Positions 45,086-55,363 of a stretch of 64,000 nt of DNA are shown piece after piece. Location of the stretch: assembly GCF_036016195.1 (NCBI RefSeq), contig NZ_JAYWTM010000006.1, positions 186,001 through 250,000 on the forward strand, written 5' to 3'. The notes under the pieces are model-generated. The model saw nothing but the letters and a program-made list of their open reading frames with translations, was not told the origin of the DNA and did no database searches. Each line of letters begins with the position of its first letter. Position 1 is the first letter of the stretch. A program made the translations under genes and the position numbers. The stretch comes from Brenneria populi (GTDB lineage Bacteria; Pseudomonadota; Gammaproteobacteria; Enterobacterales; Enterobacteriaceae).

Positions 45086-45685
45086 ATGAATATAAAAGAA
45101 TATTTAGGCGATCTTATCGGAGGCAGTTTATTGATAACTGAATCTAGAATAATCGCAGAATCGCTACTGAAAAAACTCCCAGAAGATGAGTGGAAGTCGC
45201 TGATCGTTGAGCAAAATGTTCTTCAGAAAAAATCCGGTCAGACGGCTATTCGTTATGCCAGAACAATCCGTTGGCGTGTTGAAGGCCTGGGTGATGAGTT
45301 TATGACTGATCTTTTAGCCGCGAGTGAACGTGCCTATGTCCAAATGCTGATGATGTCATTACTCATTCATTCTCCGGTTGTCGCTGATTTTATGCGACTT
45401 ACCTTAGCCGAAGCTCGTCGCACCTATAAACCCTCTTTAACCGCTGATGCATGGTCTGAGTTTTATGACACGAGAGTGCGGGCATATGCCGAGCTTGGCG
45501 GTTTTTCTGACTCAACTGTCAAAAAAATGGGTAACAACGCAATTAAGGCACTGGTTGATAGTGGCTACCTGAGTGATAGCAGGACAAAGAAAATACAACC
45601 TGTTTACCTAATGCCAGAAGTTAAAGACTGGTTAGTTCGTCTGGGCCGGGAAGATTTGATTGAGGTAATGGAGTGCACAATATGA
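45086..45685 (+). CDS. brxA: BREX protein BrxA (DUF1819)
   Basis: BrxA is a small core protein of type I BREX. The 199 residues include GGSLLITESRIIAESLLKKLPEDEWKSLIVEQNVLQKKSGQTAIRYARTIRWR at the N-terminus, typical of the NusB-like DUF1819 family, then VQMLMMSLLIHSPVVADFMRLTLAEARRTY. Family members have a helical fold and can bind DNA; the exact role in defence is not clear. Its stop overlaps the brxB start (ATGA). Confidence 0.93.
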   Translation: MNIKEYLGDLIGGSLLITESRIIAESLLKKLPEDEWKSLIVEQNVLQKKSGQTAIRYARTIRWRVEGLGDEFMTDLLAASERAYVQMLMMSLLIHSPVVADFMRLTLAEARRTYKPSLTADAWSEFYDTRVRAYAELGGFSDSTVKKMGNNAIKALVDSGYLSDSRTKKIQPVYLMPEVKDWLVRLGREDLIEVMECTI

Positions 45686-46266
45686 AGGCTCTTCAGACCA
45701 GGCTTGATCTGATACTGGAACGAATTGAAAGCCCTAAGTTTTTGAAAAACGATGGCTTGGGCAATGAAATTGGATTTTGGGTATTTGACTATCCAGCCAA
45801 GTATGAACTGCTTGTACGAGAGCACCTTAAGCACGTTGACGAAAAACTCAACAAGCGTGGTTACCGCTTTGTCCATCTCAATATTTTTGAAGTCTTGATA
45901 GATATGCTTGAGGAGCGAGGCCTTTTCGACCGAGCTTGCCAGCGTGAATTGCAAGTCGGTGTTGATGGCCTTCGAAAAACACTAGCCGGGCCTCTGAGCC
46001 AAGAGAAAGTGGCAAGGTATATCGCGGATAAATATAAGCCATCAGAACTTGAGTTTGTGTTGCTGTCAGGCTTAGGCAGTGCGTGGCCTCTTGTCCGAGG
46101 ACATGAGTTACTTAGTGCTCTGCAAGACGTTATGGGTAGCACGCCATTAGTGCTTTTCTATCCGGGTGAATATAGCGGAAGGGATTTGCATCCTTTCGGC
46201 ATGATCGAATCTAAAAACTACTATCGCGCCTTCAAGCTTGTGCCTGAAGACGGTAAAAAAAATTAA
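45682..46266 (+). CDS. brxB: BREX protein BrxB (DUF1788)
   Basis: This core type I BREX protein has 194 residues from ATG 45682, which overlaps the brxA stop by 4 nt; an in-frame GTG at 45673 is less likely. Landmarks are GNEIGFWVFDYPAKYELLVREHLKHV (about residues 26-51), LLSGLGSAWPLVRGHELLSALQDVMGSTPLVLFYPGEYSGRDLHPFG and the end ESKNYYRAFKLVP. The motif FYPGxYxG with ESKNYYRAF is characteristic of DUF1788. Its biochemical function is unknown, but it is needed for BREX activity in characterised systems. Confidence 0.93.
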   Translation: MKALQTRLDLILERIESPKFLKNDGLGNEIGFWVFDYPAKYELLVREHLKHVDEKLNKRGYRFVHLNIFEVLIDMLEERGLFDRACQRELQVGVDGLRKTLAGPLSQEKVARYIADKYKPSELEFVLLSGLGSAWPLVRGHELLSALQDVMGSTPLVLFYPGEYSGRDLHPFGMIESKNYYRAFKLVPEDGKKN

Positions 46267-46284
46267 GAGCAGGGAGCCTCCCGA

Positions 46285-49200
46285 ATGAAAATTGAACAGA
46301 TTTTTTCCAAGAAGTTGACGCGTGATATTAACGGCGTTGTTAAAGCGGAACAGAAAGACAATGACAGTGTGTATGTCGAACTTGATGAGTATGTTGTAAC
46401 CCGAGAGCTAGATCGACATTTTCGTGCATTTTTTGAGGCTTACGTCCCATCTGTGACGCAAAGCGGCGCATCAATGTCAGGTAAAATTGGTGTGTGGATC
46501 TCTGGCTTCTTTGGTTCGGGTAAGTCTCACTTCCTGAAAATTTTGTCTTACCTCCTCGAAAATAAATCTGTCGAAAAGGATGGACAAGGCCGCCAAGCAT
46601 TTGAGTTTTTTAAAGACAAAATCAACGATGCCATGCTGTTGGCCGATATCCAAAACGCTGTTACAAAAGATACAGACGTTATTCTTTTTAACATCGATTC
46701 ACGAGCCAATACGGATGACCGAGAAAATGCCATTCTTAAGGTCTTCCTCAAAGTCTTTAATGAGCGTGTAGGATACTGCGCTGATTTTCCTCATATTGCG
46801 CACTTAGAACGCGAGCTTGATAAGCGTAATCAATACATGTCTTTCAAGGACAAATTTGCTGAGTTGACTCAATCAACTTGGGAAAAGGAGCGTGACGCCT
46901 ATGACTTCTATCGAGACGAACTTTCAGAAGCACTCGCTCATGCCAGTGAGCAATCATTAGAGTCTGCCAAAGCGTGGGTTGAGCAGGTTGAAAACAATTT
47001 CCCGCTAGATATCCGAAACTTCTGTAAGTGGGTTAATGAATACTTAGATCGAACTGGGGATCGTAACCTTCTTTTCTTAGTCGATGAAGTCGGTCAGTTT
47101 ATCGGTAAGAACACGCAAATGATGTTGAAGCTTCAGACCATTACTGAAGATCTTGGCACATATTGTGGTGGCAGAGCTTGGGTCGTTGTTACCTCTCAGG
47201 CAGACATTGATGCTGCCATTGGTGGTATGGATAAGCGCGATGGCGAGGACTTCTCTAAAATTCAAGGGCGTTTTAGTACCCGCTTACAGCTGTCGAGCTC
47301 GAATACCTCGGAAGTTATTCAAAAGCGTTTGTTGTCCAAAACGGAAGAAGCTCGTACACACCTCATCGATGTCTTTGCTGAAAAGGGCGACATTCTTCGT
47401 AACCAGCTGACATTTGATAAAACGACAACCGCGTCTCTAAAGGGCTACACCGACGCTCCGTCTTTCGTGGACAACTATCCGTTTGTGCCTTACCACTACA
47501 CGCTGGTTCAAAAAGTGTTTGAGTCAATTCGAACAAAAGGCGCGACGGGTAAGCACTTAGCCATGGGTGAGCGTTCATTACTTGATGCTTTCCAATCAGC
47601 TGCAAAACAGATGAAGGACTCTGGCCTTGATGTGTTAATCCCGTTTTACAGTTTCTACGCACCGATTGAAAGCTTTTTGGAGCCAGCGGTTAAGCGAACG
47701 ATTGACCAAGCCTGTGAGTTGGATTCCTTAACAGAATTCGATGGCAAGATTCTAAAAACTCTTTTCTTGATCCGTTATGTGGACGTTGTCAAAAGCACAC
47801 TAGACAACCTTGTGACGCTGTCAATTGATCGAATCGATGCAGATAAAATTGCGCTGCGTAAACAAATTGAAGAGAGCTTGAATCGTCTTGAACGCCAATT
47901 GCTGATTGCGCGTAATGGTGATGAGTTTATCTTCCTGACCAACGAAGAAAAAGAGATCGAAAACGAGATCCGCCATACTGACGTTGAAATGTCAGAGGTC
48001 TCTAACAAGCTTTCAGCAATCGTATTTGACGGTATTTTGAAAGGTAATCGTGCCTATCGATACCCGATTAATAAGCAAGACTTTGCGGTGAGCCGTTTTT
48101 GCAATGGTCATCCAAAAGATGGCACCACGCTGGAAGACCTAGTCATTAAAGTCATTTCACCTTTGGATTCGCACTTTGAAAATTACTCCCACGATCAAGC
48201 GTGCATCAATCATACGCTTGAGGCTGATGGGTGCGTGCTCGTCAAGCTGGGCGAACATAAGCGTCTTTGGGATGACCTGACAACCTTTATAAAAACTGAC
48301 CGATTCTTAAAACAAAATTCAGGACAGCGACCAGAGCAAGAACACCTTCTTCGCGAAAAGCAGATGGAAAATATTGAGCGTGAAAAACGCTTAAGAACGG
48401 ATTTTGAAGCTTTGTTTGCAGAGGCTGACGTTTACGCTATCGGCACAAAACTACCGAAGAAATCAGCAACGCCAAGTGCCATCGTCGAAGAAGCATACAA
48501 ATACGTTATCGAAAACACCTTCGCTAAATTGAATATGCTCAAGGCAACGCCTGGTGAAGTTTTGCGTGAGCTACAGGCCGTTCTTGTTGCTGATGATATT
48601 GCTCAGATTGGACTGGATCTTCAAGCGGATGAATGTAACCCAGAAGCTACGCGTGAGGTTGAGCAGTACGTAACGCTAAAAGTCGAGCGTAATGAGCCTG
48701 TTTACTTACGTGACATCGTTGCCCGCTTCGGCAAGCGCCCATATGGCTGGCCAGACAATGAAATCTTATTGCTCACTGCAAGGCTGGGCTTGGCTGGAAA
48801 GGTATCTTTTAGTACCCAAGGCACAGATCTGGCGTTGAAAAAAGCTTACGAGCCGTTTACCAGTGTGCGTAAACGCGGCGAGATCCGTGTACATAAGATC
48901 AGGCAACATGACGAGCGCCAAATTAAAAAGGCTGCTGGTCTTGTTAAAGAGATCTTTTCAAAAACCTTTACCGGCTCTGGTGAAAAGGAGCTCTACGAAT
49001 TAGTGCGCGATGAATTACTGGCTTGGAATGAAGAGCTTAAATCATTCAGAACCAAGTCACAGACAGGCCATTTCCCAGGTAAATCTCAAATTGACGATGG
49101 TCTTGCATTGGTCGCGGGTATTCTTGAGCAAACTTCAAGCTTCGCCCTTATCGCCCGATTCTTAGAAGACGCTGATGCCCTTGAAGAGTTTGCTGAGGAC

Positions 49201-49962
49201 TTTGAGGATCTTGATGACTTCTACAATAGTCAATTTCAAACTTGGCAAGCCCTTGCTGGCGCATTGAACGAGAAGTTTAAGGCCAATAGACCTGCGTTAG
49301 AAAAAGACAGTGAAGCATTAAAAGCGCTCACTGAATTAGAACGCATTTACAATATGTCCTCACCGTATGAGCAGCTGCGCCACATTAATCCGCTTATCGA
49401 GCAGGTGGCAAAAGTTAACTCAACATTGGTTGAAGAAAAACGCACTCATGCCTTAGAGCGTGTTGATCTGCGCATCGGACGTGTAAAGGATGCGCTAGCT
49501 GAAGCACATGCACCGTCTGAACTACAGAACCAAGCACTGCGCCCGTTACAAATGTGCAGACAGCGCATTGAAGCAACCTCTTCAATACCACAAATTATCA
49601 GTGAGCAAACTGAAGCGGAAGGTTACGAGGACGAAGCCTATGAGTTGCTGAATGGCTTTATCGAAGATCAACGAAAAAAAGCTGAAGCTGAGCAAAGACG
49701 TCGTGAACTCGAACAGAAGAAACGCGAAGAAGAAGCAGCGAAAGCCGGTAAGGCAGCTCCAGCACCTGAGCCAGCTCCCGAACCAGTGCAGCCACAGCCG
49801 GTTGCAAAACGTACCGTAACGATTAACCCAACCGATGCCATGGCAAAGTCAGTAACAACTGGATTCATTGAAAGTGAAGCCGAAGTTGATGCCTATCTTG
49901 CCGCTTTAAGAGAACAGCTGATTGCTGCTGTCAAAGCTGGCGACCGAGTAAGAATTAAGTAA
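46285..49962 (+). CDS. brxC: BREX P-loop ATPase BrxC (PglY-like)
   Basis: BrxC is the large ATPase of the BREX complex, 1225 residues. Walker A is VWISGFFGSGKSHFLKIL (about residues 69-86). Walker B-like DRNLLFLVDEVGQFIG lies near residue 260. The N-terminus KIEQIFSKKLTRDINGVVKAEQ is typical of BrxC/PglY. The C-terminal third has heptad-like, charged segments and an Ala/Pro/Glu-rich linker (about residues 1150-1180), then TVTINPTDAMAKSVTTGFIESEAEVDAYLAALREQL. In the Vibrio cholerae SXT BREX system the phage protein OrbA inhibits BrxC, so this is a known point of attack. It is essential in known systems. Confidence 0.94.
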   Translation: MKIEQIFSKKLTRDINGVVKAEQKDNDSVYVELDEYVVTRELDRHFRAFFEAYVPSVTQSGASMSGKIGVWISGFFGSGKSHFLKILSYLLENKSVEKDGQGRQAFEFFKDKINDAMLLADIQNAVTKDTDVILFNIDSRANTDDRENAILKVFLKVFNERVGYCADFPHIAHLERELDKRNQYMSFKDKFAELTQSTWEKERDAYDFYRDELSEALAHASEQSLESAKAWVEQVENNFPLDIRNFCKWVNEYLDRTGDRNLLFLVDEVGQFIGKNTQMMLKLQTITEDLGTYCGGRAWVVVTSQADIDAAIGGMDKRDGEDFSKIQGRFSTRLQLSSSNTSEVIQKRLLSKTEEARTHLIDVFAEKGDILRNQLTFDKTTTASLKGYTDAPSFVDNYPFVPYHYTLVQKVFESIRTKGATGKHLAMGERSLLDAFQSAAKQMKDSGLDVLIPFYSFYAPIESFLEPAVKRTIDQACELDSLTEFDGKILKTLFLIRYVDVVKSTLDNLVTLSIDRIDADKIALRKQIEESLNRLERQLLIARNGDEFIFLTNEEKEIENEIRHTDVEMSEVSNKLSAIVFDGILKGNRAYRYPINKQDFAVSRFCNGHPKDGTTLEDLVIKVISPLDSHFENYSHDQACINHTLEADGCVLVKLGEHKRLWDDLTTFIKTDRFLKQNSGQRPEQEHLLREKQMENIEREKRLRTDFEALFAEADVYAIGTKLPKKSATPSAIVEEAYKYVIENTFAKLNMLKATPGEVLRELQAVLVADDIAQIGLDLQADECNPEATREVEQYVTLKVERNEPVYLRDIVARFGKRPYGWPDNEILLLTARLGLAGKVSFSTQGTDLALKKAYEPFTSVRKRGEIRVHKIRQHDERQIKKAAGLVKEIFSKTFTGSGEKELYELVRDELLAWNEELKSFRTKSQTGHFPGKSQIDDGLALVAGILEQTSSFALIARFLEDADALEEFAEDFEDLDDFYNSQFQTWQALAGALNEKFKANRPALEKDSEALKALTELERIYNMSSPYEQLRHINPLIEQVAKVNSTLVEEKRTHALERVDLRIGRVKDALAEAHAPSELQNQALRPLQMCRQRIEATSSIPQIISEQTEAEGYEDEAYELLNGFIEDQRKKAEAEQRRRELEQKKREEEAAKAGKAAPAPEPAPEPVQPQPVAKRTVTINPTDAMAKSVTTGFIESEAEVDAYLAALREQLIAAVKAGDRVRIK

Positions 49963-49978
49963 GAGGCAACGGATAGCT

Positions 49979-51742
49979 ATGTATCAAGCGGGTGGAACAA
50001 TAAGATCATTACTCGACAAGGTTGCTGAGCAGGAATACCTGTTACCGGCCATCCAGCGAGAGTTTGTATGGCGACCAGAACAGATCTGTCGTCTATTTGA
50101 TAGCCTGTTGCAAGGTTACCCGTTTGGGACCTTTCTATTCTGGAAGATAAAACCAGAGAACCGGGATAGCTATCAGTTTTATCAGTTCATGCAGCATTAC
50201 CATGAGCGAGATAACTACCATTGTGAAAATGTCACTCAGTTACCGGAACGTGAGTTCATTGCCGTCCTAGATGGACAGCAGCGGATTACTGCTTTGAATA
50301 TCGGCCTACGCGGCTCATTTGCGTGGAAGCTGACAGGTAAATGGTGGAGCAATGATGACGCCTTCCCTGTGCGCAGGCTTCATTTAAATCTGTTAAGCCA
50401 GCCCGACTTAGAAACTGGGTCGATGTATGACTTTGAGTTCCTAACCGACGATAAAGCCTCTTTGGATGCATCTGAACAATACTGGTTCCGTGTAGGCCGG
50501 ATCATGGAAGAGGAAGAAGATGCACTTATCGATGAAGTTGCTGATGATGCTAGGTTGAGCTCGGAGCAACGCAAAGAGGCTCGCTCAACTCTTCGTCACT
50601 TGTATCGAACCATCCATGACAAAGACAAGATTTCGTTTTATGAAGAAAGTGATCAGAGCCTTGAACGTGTTCTGAATATCTTTATCCGCATGAATAGCGG
50701 CGGCACTACTTTGTCCTACTCAGACTTACTACTTTCAATAGCAGTAGCGCAGTGGAGCTCGTTAGATGCCCGTGAAGAAATTCATGCATTAGTGGATGAG
50801 ATGAACCGTGTTGGTGATGGATTCAACGTATCAAAAGATCTCGTTTTAAAAGCAGGCTTAATGCTCTCTGACATCGGTAGCGTGGGCTTTAAGGTTGAGA
50901 ACTTTAACAAGGAAAACATGGCGATTCTCGAAAAGAACTGGACGCCAATTCGTGATGCGTTATTGCTCTCAATGCAGTTGCTGGCAAGTTTTGGTTTTAA
51001 TGCACAAAACCTCAGAGCAACAAGTGCCATCCTCCCGTTGGCCTATTACCTGCACCACCGAAAGTTAACGGCAAGCTACCTTTCTAGGGTTGAATATGCG
51101 GTCGATAGAGAATGCATCAGAAACTGGCTCATTAGGTCGTTGTTGAAAGCGTCAGGCATCTGGGGAAGTGGTTTGGATACCCTGCTTACTATGCTTCGCT
51201 CAGACATTAAACAATCGGGTGATACGGGTTTCCCGCTAGCGAAAATTGAAGCGACCATGCAACAGCGTGGTAAATCGTTGCGCTTTGACCCAGAGGAAAT
51301 TAGTGAACTAGCGCAGTTGGATTATGGTAATCCGCGTACCTTTGCCTTGTTGACTTTGTTGTTCCCAGGATTCGATTTTTCACGACACTTTCATGTGGAC
51401 CACATTTACCCCAAAGGTTTGTTTACGCGTAACAAGCTTGCAAAAGTTGGTGTCCCAGCTGAACAGCTAGATGAACTCATCGAGGCATCTAACAAGCTGC
51501 CAAACCTTCAACTGTTGGAAGGGACAATCAACAACCAGAAGCGGCAAAAAATGCCCCATGAATGGTATGCGCAGCAGTGGCCTGATGTGAATGCAAGACA
51601 AGCACATCTGCAATCGCAAGCCATAACATCATTACCTGAACAACTAAACCAGTTTATGGACTTTTACCGCGAGCGTCAGGAAACACTGCTTGCCCGCATT
51701 AGAACTGCATTACAACCCGCAAGCAGCGTAGAGACAGAATAA
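49979..51742 (+). CDS. DUF262/HNH type IV restriction enzyme (GmrSD/BrxU-like) inside the BREX operon
   Basis: This is predicted to cut modified phage DNA and so complement BREX. The 587-residue protein joins a DUF262 (GmrS-like) N-terminus, QREFVWRPEQICRLFDSLLQGYPFG (about residues 22-46) with the nucleotide-binding VLDGQQRITAL (about residues 95-105), to a C-terminal DUF1524-type HNH nuclease. The latter shows FHVDHIYPKGLF (about residues 471-482) and LPNLQLLEGTINNQKRQKMP. It starts 16 nt after brxC and ends 15 nt before pglX, so it is fully within the operon. BrxU of the E. fergusonii plasmid BREX island is a functional precedent for a GmrSD enzyme in a BREX locus. The modification recognised is not predictable. 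Confidence 0.88.
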   Translation: MYQAGGTIRSLLDKVAEQEYLLPAIQREFVWRPEQICRLFDSLLQGYPFGTFLFWKIKPENRDSYQFYQFMQHYHERDNYHCENVTQLPEREFIAVLDGQQRITALNIGLRGSFAWKLTGKWWSNDDAFPVRRLHLNLLSQPDLETGSMYDFEFLTDDKASLDASEQYWFRVGRIMEEEEDALIDEVADDARLSSEQRKEARSTLRHLYRTIHDKDKISFYEESDQSLERVLNIFIRMNSGGTTLSYSDLLLSIAVAQWSSLDAREEIHALVDEMNRVGDGFNVSKDLVLKAGLMLSDIGSVGFKVENFNKENMAILEKNWTPIRDALLLSMQLLASFGFNAQNLRATSAILPLAYYLHHRKLTASYLSRVEYAVDRECIRNWLIRSLLKASGIWGSGLDTLLTMLRSDIKQSGDTGFPLAKIEATMQQRGKSLRFDPEEISELAQLDYGNPRTFALLTLLFPGFDFSRHFHVDHIYPKGLFTRNKLAKVGVPAEQLDELIEASNKLPNLQLLEGTINNQKRQKMPHEWYAQQWPDVNARQAHLQSQAITSLPEQLNQFMDFYRERQETLLARIRTALQPASSVETE

Positions 51743-51757
51743 GAGGCGCAAGATCAT

Positions 51758-54700
51758 ATGAATACGAACAACATTAAAAAATACGCACCAAAAGCGCGCC
51801 GCGAATTTATGGATGCGGTAGCTAAACGATTAAATACCTTTGGTATCACCGCGAATAAAAAGGGCGAGCTACAAATTGCAGAAGCGAATCTACAAGGTTC
51901 TGTGCTTCAAATCGCCGGTAACAGTTTTGACGGTAAACTGGCCGAGCCCAGAAAACGCATAGTAGCCAGAAGCCAGAAACTTGGGTATGCACAACTTATT
52001 GAACAAGTAGCTTATACCTGGTTCAACCGTCTGTGTGCTATTCGCTATATGGAAATCCATGACTATCTAGGCCACGGTTTTCGTGTTTTGTCGCACCCAG
52101 ACAACCCTAAAGGCTTTGAAATTATCGACCATGCCCAAGACGCTGCGGATGAACTCGGATTAGATAGAGCTCGCATTGTTGAACTCAAGCTTGCGGGCAA
52201 CAAAGACGAAGAGCTGTATCGTGAACTGCTGTTAGGCCAGTGCCATAAGCTTCATGAGGCGATGCCTTTCTTATTTGACGCATTGGACGATGAAACTGAG
52301 CTTCTTCTACCAGACAACCTAACGCGTACCGACTCAATTCTGCGTGGATTGGTAGACGGCATCCCTGAAGAGGACTGGCAACAGGTAGAAGTTATTGGTT
52401 GGCTTTACCAATTCTACATCTCTGAAAAGAAAGATCAGGTAATGGGTAAGGTGGTCAAGAGTGAAGACATCCCTGCCGCCACCCAGCTATTTACACCCAA
52501 CTGGATTGTGAAGTACCTGGTACAAAACTCAGTCGGTCGTCAATGGCTGCAAACCTACCCAGACTCTGCCATTAAAACGCAGATGGAATACTACATTGAG
52601 CCTGCTGAACAATCTGACGAAGTTAACCAACAGCTAAAGGCTATTACGCCAGAATCTATTGAACCTGAAACCATCAAAGTACTTGACCCTGCTTGTGGTT
52701 CGGGCCACATATTGATTGAAGCCTATAACGTGTTAAAAGCCATCTACGAAGAGCGTGGTTTCCGCTCTCGTGACATTCCAAAGATGATTCTGGAGAACAA
52801 CCTCTACGGCTTGGACATAGATGATCGTGCAGCGCAGCTATCTGGCTTTGCGCTGATGATGATGGCTAGAGATGACGATAAGCGTATTTTTACCCGTAAC
52901 GTGCGACTTAATGTACTGTCATTGCAGGAAAGTAACCATCTTGACCTGCCGACCTTATGGAAAGCACTCAATCTATCGGGAAGTTGGCAAAGCGGCACAT
53001 CACAAGGCTTGTTCTCAGATGATGATCAAGATTTAAGCTCGTTCAATGCAGACAACCGCTACCAACTGCTGAAGCGAACGTTGGCAAGATTCACTCAGGC
53101 CAAAACCTTTGGTTCTTTGATTGATGTTCCAAGCGATGAGCATGAGCAATTAAAAGAGCTACTGAACACTCTTGTAGAGCTTCAAGAGTCAGGTGACTCA
53201 ATGCAAAAGCCTGCGGCGAAGCAATTGATTGAAATTGTTCATCAGGCTTTGGTTTTATCAATTCGTTACGATGCTGTTATTGCGAATCCTCCCTATATGG
53301 GCGGTAAAGGCATGAATGCAGATCTTAAAGATTTTGCAAGGAAATACTATCCAAATAGTAAATCTGATTTGTTTGCGATATTTATGGAGCGTGCTTTTAA
53401 CCTTCTATCAAAGTACGGACTAAACGCACAAATAAACATGCAATCTTGGATGTTTCTATCAAGCTTCGAGACGATGCGGGAGACAATGTTTGACTCGAAA
53501 ACTATATTTGATCTTTGTCATCTTGGTGCTAGAGCTTTTTCACAGATCTCAGGTGAAGTAGTACAAACGTGTGCATGGGTTATCGGTAACTACTCGATTC
53601 CAGTATATAAGGGCGATTATTTTAGATTGAATTTTGGTTCTGAAGAAGTCAAAAAAGAAAAACTTATTAATAGGGAGTGCCATTATTCACACTTGAGTCA
53701 GTCGGATTTTAGCATAATTAAAGGCAGTCCTGTTACATATTGGGTTCCAAAGAACATATTGAATCTATTTAAAGATAAATCAATTTCTGATGTCTTTGAA
53801 GTAAGAGAAGGCTTGGGGACTCGAAACGATGATAGATTCTTAAGACGCTTTTGGGAAGTCGATTACGATAAGATCAGCAGACGAGAAAATAAGGGTAAGT
53901 GGGTTAAAACAGATAAGGCGGGGACATCTCGTAGATGGTATGGGAATGCTGACTTCGTTATGAACTGGGAGAATGACGGATACGAAATTAAAAACTACAG
54001 AAACGCTGATGGTAGTTTAAAGTCTCGACCACAAAATACACAGTTCTTTTTTAAAGAAGCTGTATCGTGGAATAAAGTAGGAACAGCTACACCCTCATTC
54101 CGATTTCGTGATGAAGAGTATGCATTTAATGATGCTGCTCCATCTTTATTTGGCAATACCCAAGATTTACTAAGTGCACAATCTATGCTCCAAAGTAGTT
54201 TGTTTGAGTATCTTTTAGAGTTGCAAGGGGACACTATAAACCTTACTACTGGTGTAATTAAATCGCTTCCGGCAATTCTTATGCCGGAGGCTGCTTCAAT
54301 TACTCAACAAGCAATAAATATAGCCAAAGCTGATTGGGACAGTTTAGAGGTTTCATGGGATTTTGAAGCAAGTCCATTGATAACCTATCGGGATGAGCTA
54401 TTGGAAGCTAACTATCGCAAGTGGTTCGAGAAGAGTAAACAAACAACGGAAAGTATGCTTTCGTTAGAGAAGGAAAACGACCGACTCTATGAAAATATTG
54501 TTGAAGGAAAAGTCACAAATAGAACCCGAGATTTTCAAGATATTACGCTATTTAGTTCAGATTCGATTTTGAATGCTGAGAAATTTCGTTCAAATACATT
54601 TGCAGACTTGGTTAGTTATTACATTGGATGCGTTATGGGGCGCTATTCATTGGTCAAAAAAGGAATAATATCAGCCTCTTCTGTTCCATATGTCAAAATA

Positions 54701-55363
54701 TCACCTGAGGACTACGGTGCAATAGCTGTTGATGAAGATGGAATTGTCCCAATTACAGACCAAGACTGGTTCAAGGACGACGCAACCAATCGTTTCCGTG
54801 AGTTTGTTCAAGTCGTTTGGGGTGATGATCATCTGCAAGAAAACTTGGATTTCGTTGCCGAATCACTATGCCTAAATGCCATTAAACCGAAGAAATCTGA
54901 ATCAGCGCTGGAGACGATTCGCCGTTATTTATCGACTCAGTTCTATAAAGATCACCTGAAGACTTACAAAAAACGCCCTATTTATTGGCTGTTTAGTTCT
55001 GGTAAGCAGAAGGCTTTCGAGTGTTTGGTTTACTTACATAGGTACAACGAGGGCACGCTTTCGCGTATGCGTACCGAGTATGTCACCCCGTTACTCGGCA
55101 AATACGATGCTTATGCAGAGCAACTTGAGAAGCAGATTGAAACGGCAGACTCGACCAGTGAAGCGAACCGCTTCAAGAAAGAGTTGGATGCCTTAATCAA
55201 GAAACAGGTCGAACTACGCGAGTTTGATGACAAGCTAAAACACTACGCCGATATGCGTATTTCACTGGATCTGGATGATGGCGTGAAAGTGAATTACGGC
55301 AAGTTTGGTGATCTGTTGGCTGATGTTAAGGCCATTACCGGTTCGGCCCCGGAGGTTAACTAA
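51758..55363 (+). CDS. pglX: BREX adenine-specific DNA methyltransferase PglX
   Basis: PglX methylates host DNA at one asymmetric site and thereby marks self, and it is also needed for phage exclusion. The 1201-residue protein has an N-terminal helical region, the SAM-binding motif DPACGSGHILIEAYN (about residues 308-322) and the catalytic NPPYMGGKG (about residues 508-516). The C-terminal half carries the specificity region, followed by coiled-coil KYDAYAEQLEKQIETADSTSEANRFKKELDAL. From about 53.3 to 54.75 kb, after the NPPY motif, the DNA is more AT-rich with more ata, aga and tta codons than either flank. This suggests replacement of the target-recognition part. The last A of its stop codon is the first base of the pglZ start. 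Confidence 0.94.
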   Translation: MNTNNIKKYAPKARREFMDAVAKRLNTFGITANKKGELQIAEANLQGSVLQIAGNSFDGKLAEPRKRIVARSQKLGYAQLIEQVAYTWFNRLCAIRYMEIHDYLGHGFRVLSHPDNPKGFEIIDHAQDAADELGLDRARIVELKLAGNKDEELYRELLLGQCHKLHEAMPFLFDALDDETELLLPDNLTRTDSILRGLVDGIPEEDWQQVEVIGWLYQFYISEKKDQVMGKVVKSEDIPAATQLFTPNWIVKYLVQNSVGRQWLQTYPDSAIKTQMEYYIEPAEQSDEVNQQLKAITPESIEPETIKVLDPACGSGHILIEAYNVLKAIYEERGFRSRDIPKMILENNLYGLDIDDRAAQLSGFALMMMARDDDKRIFTRNVRLNVLSLQESNHLDLPTLWKALNLSGSWQSGTSQGLFSDDDQDLSSFNADNRYQLLKRTLARFTQAKTFGSLIDVPSDEHEQLKELLNTLVELQESGDSMQKPAAKQLIEIVHQALVLSIRYDAVIANPPYMGGKGMNADLKDFARKYYPNSKSDLFAIFMERAFNLLSKYGLNAQINMQSWMFLSSFETMRETMFDSKTIFDLCHLGARAFSQISGEVVQTCAWVIGNYSIPVYKGDYFRLNFGSEEVKKEKLINRECHYSHLSQSDFSIIKGSPVTYWVPKNILNLFKDKSISDVFEVREGLGTRNDDRFLRRFWEVDYDKISRRENKGKWVKTDKAGTSRRWYGNADFVMNWENDGYEIKNYRNADGSLKSRPQNTQFFFKEAVSWNKVGTATPSFRFRDEEYAFNDAAPSLFGNTQDLLSAQSMLQSSLFEYLLELQGDTINLTTGVIKSLPAILMPEAASITQQAINIAKADWDSLEVSWDFEASPLITYRDELLEANYRKWFEKSKQTTESMLSLEKENDRLYENIVEGKVTNRTRDFQDITLFSSDSILNAEKFRSNTFADLVSYYIGCVMGRYSLVKKGIISASSVPYVKISPEDYGAIAVDEDGIVPITDQDWFKDDATNRFREFVQVVWGDDHLQENLDFVAESLCLNAIKPKKSESALETIRRYLSTQFYKDHLKTYKKRPIYWLFSSGKQKAFECLVYLHRYNEGTLSRMRTEYVTPLLGKYDAYAEQLEKQIETADSTSEANRFKKELDALIKKQVELREFDDKLKHYADMRISLDLDDGVKVNYGKFGDLLADVKAITGSAPEVN

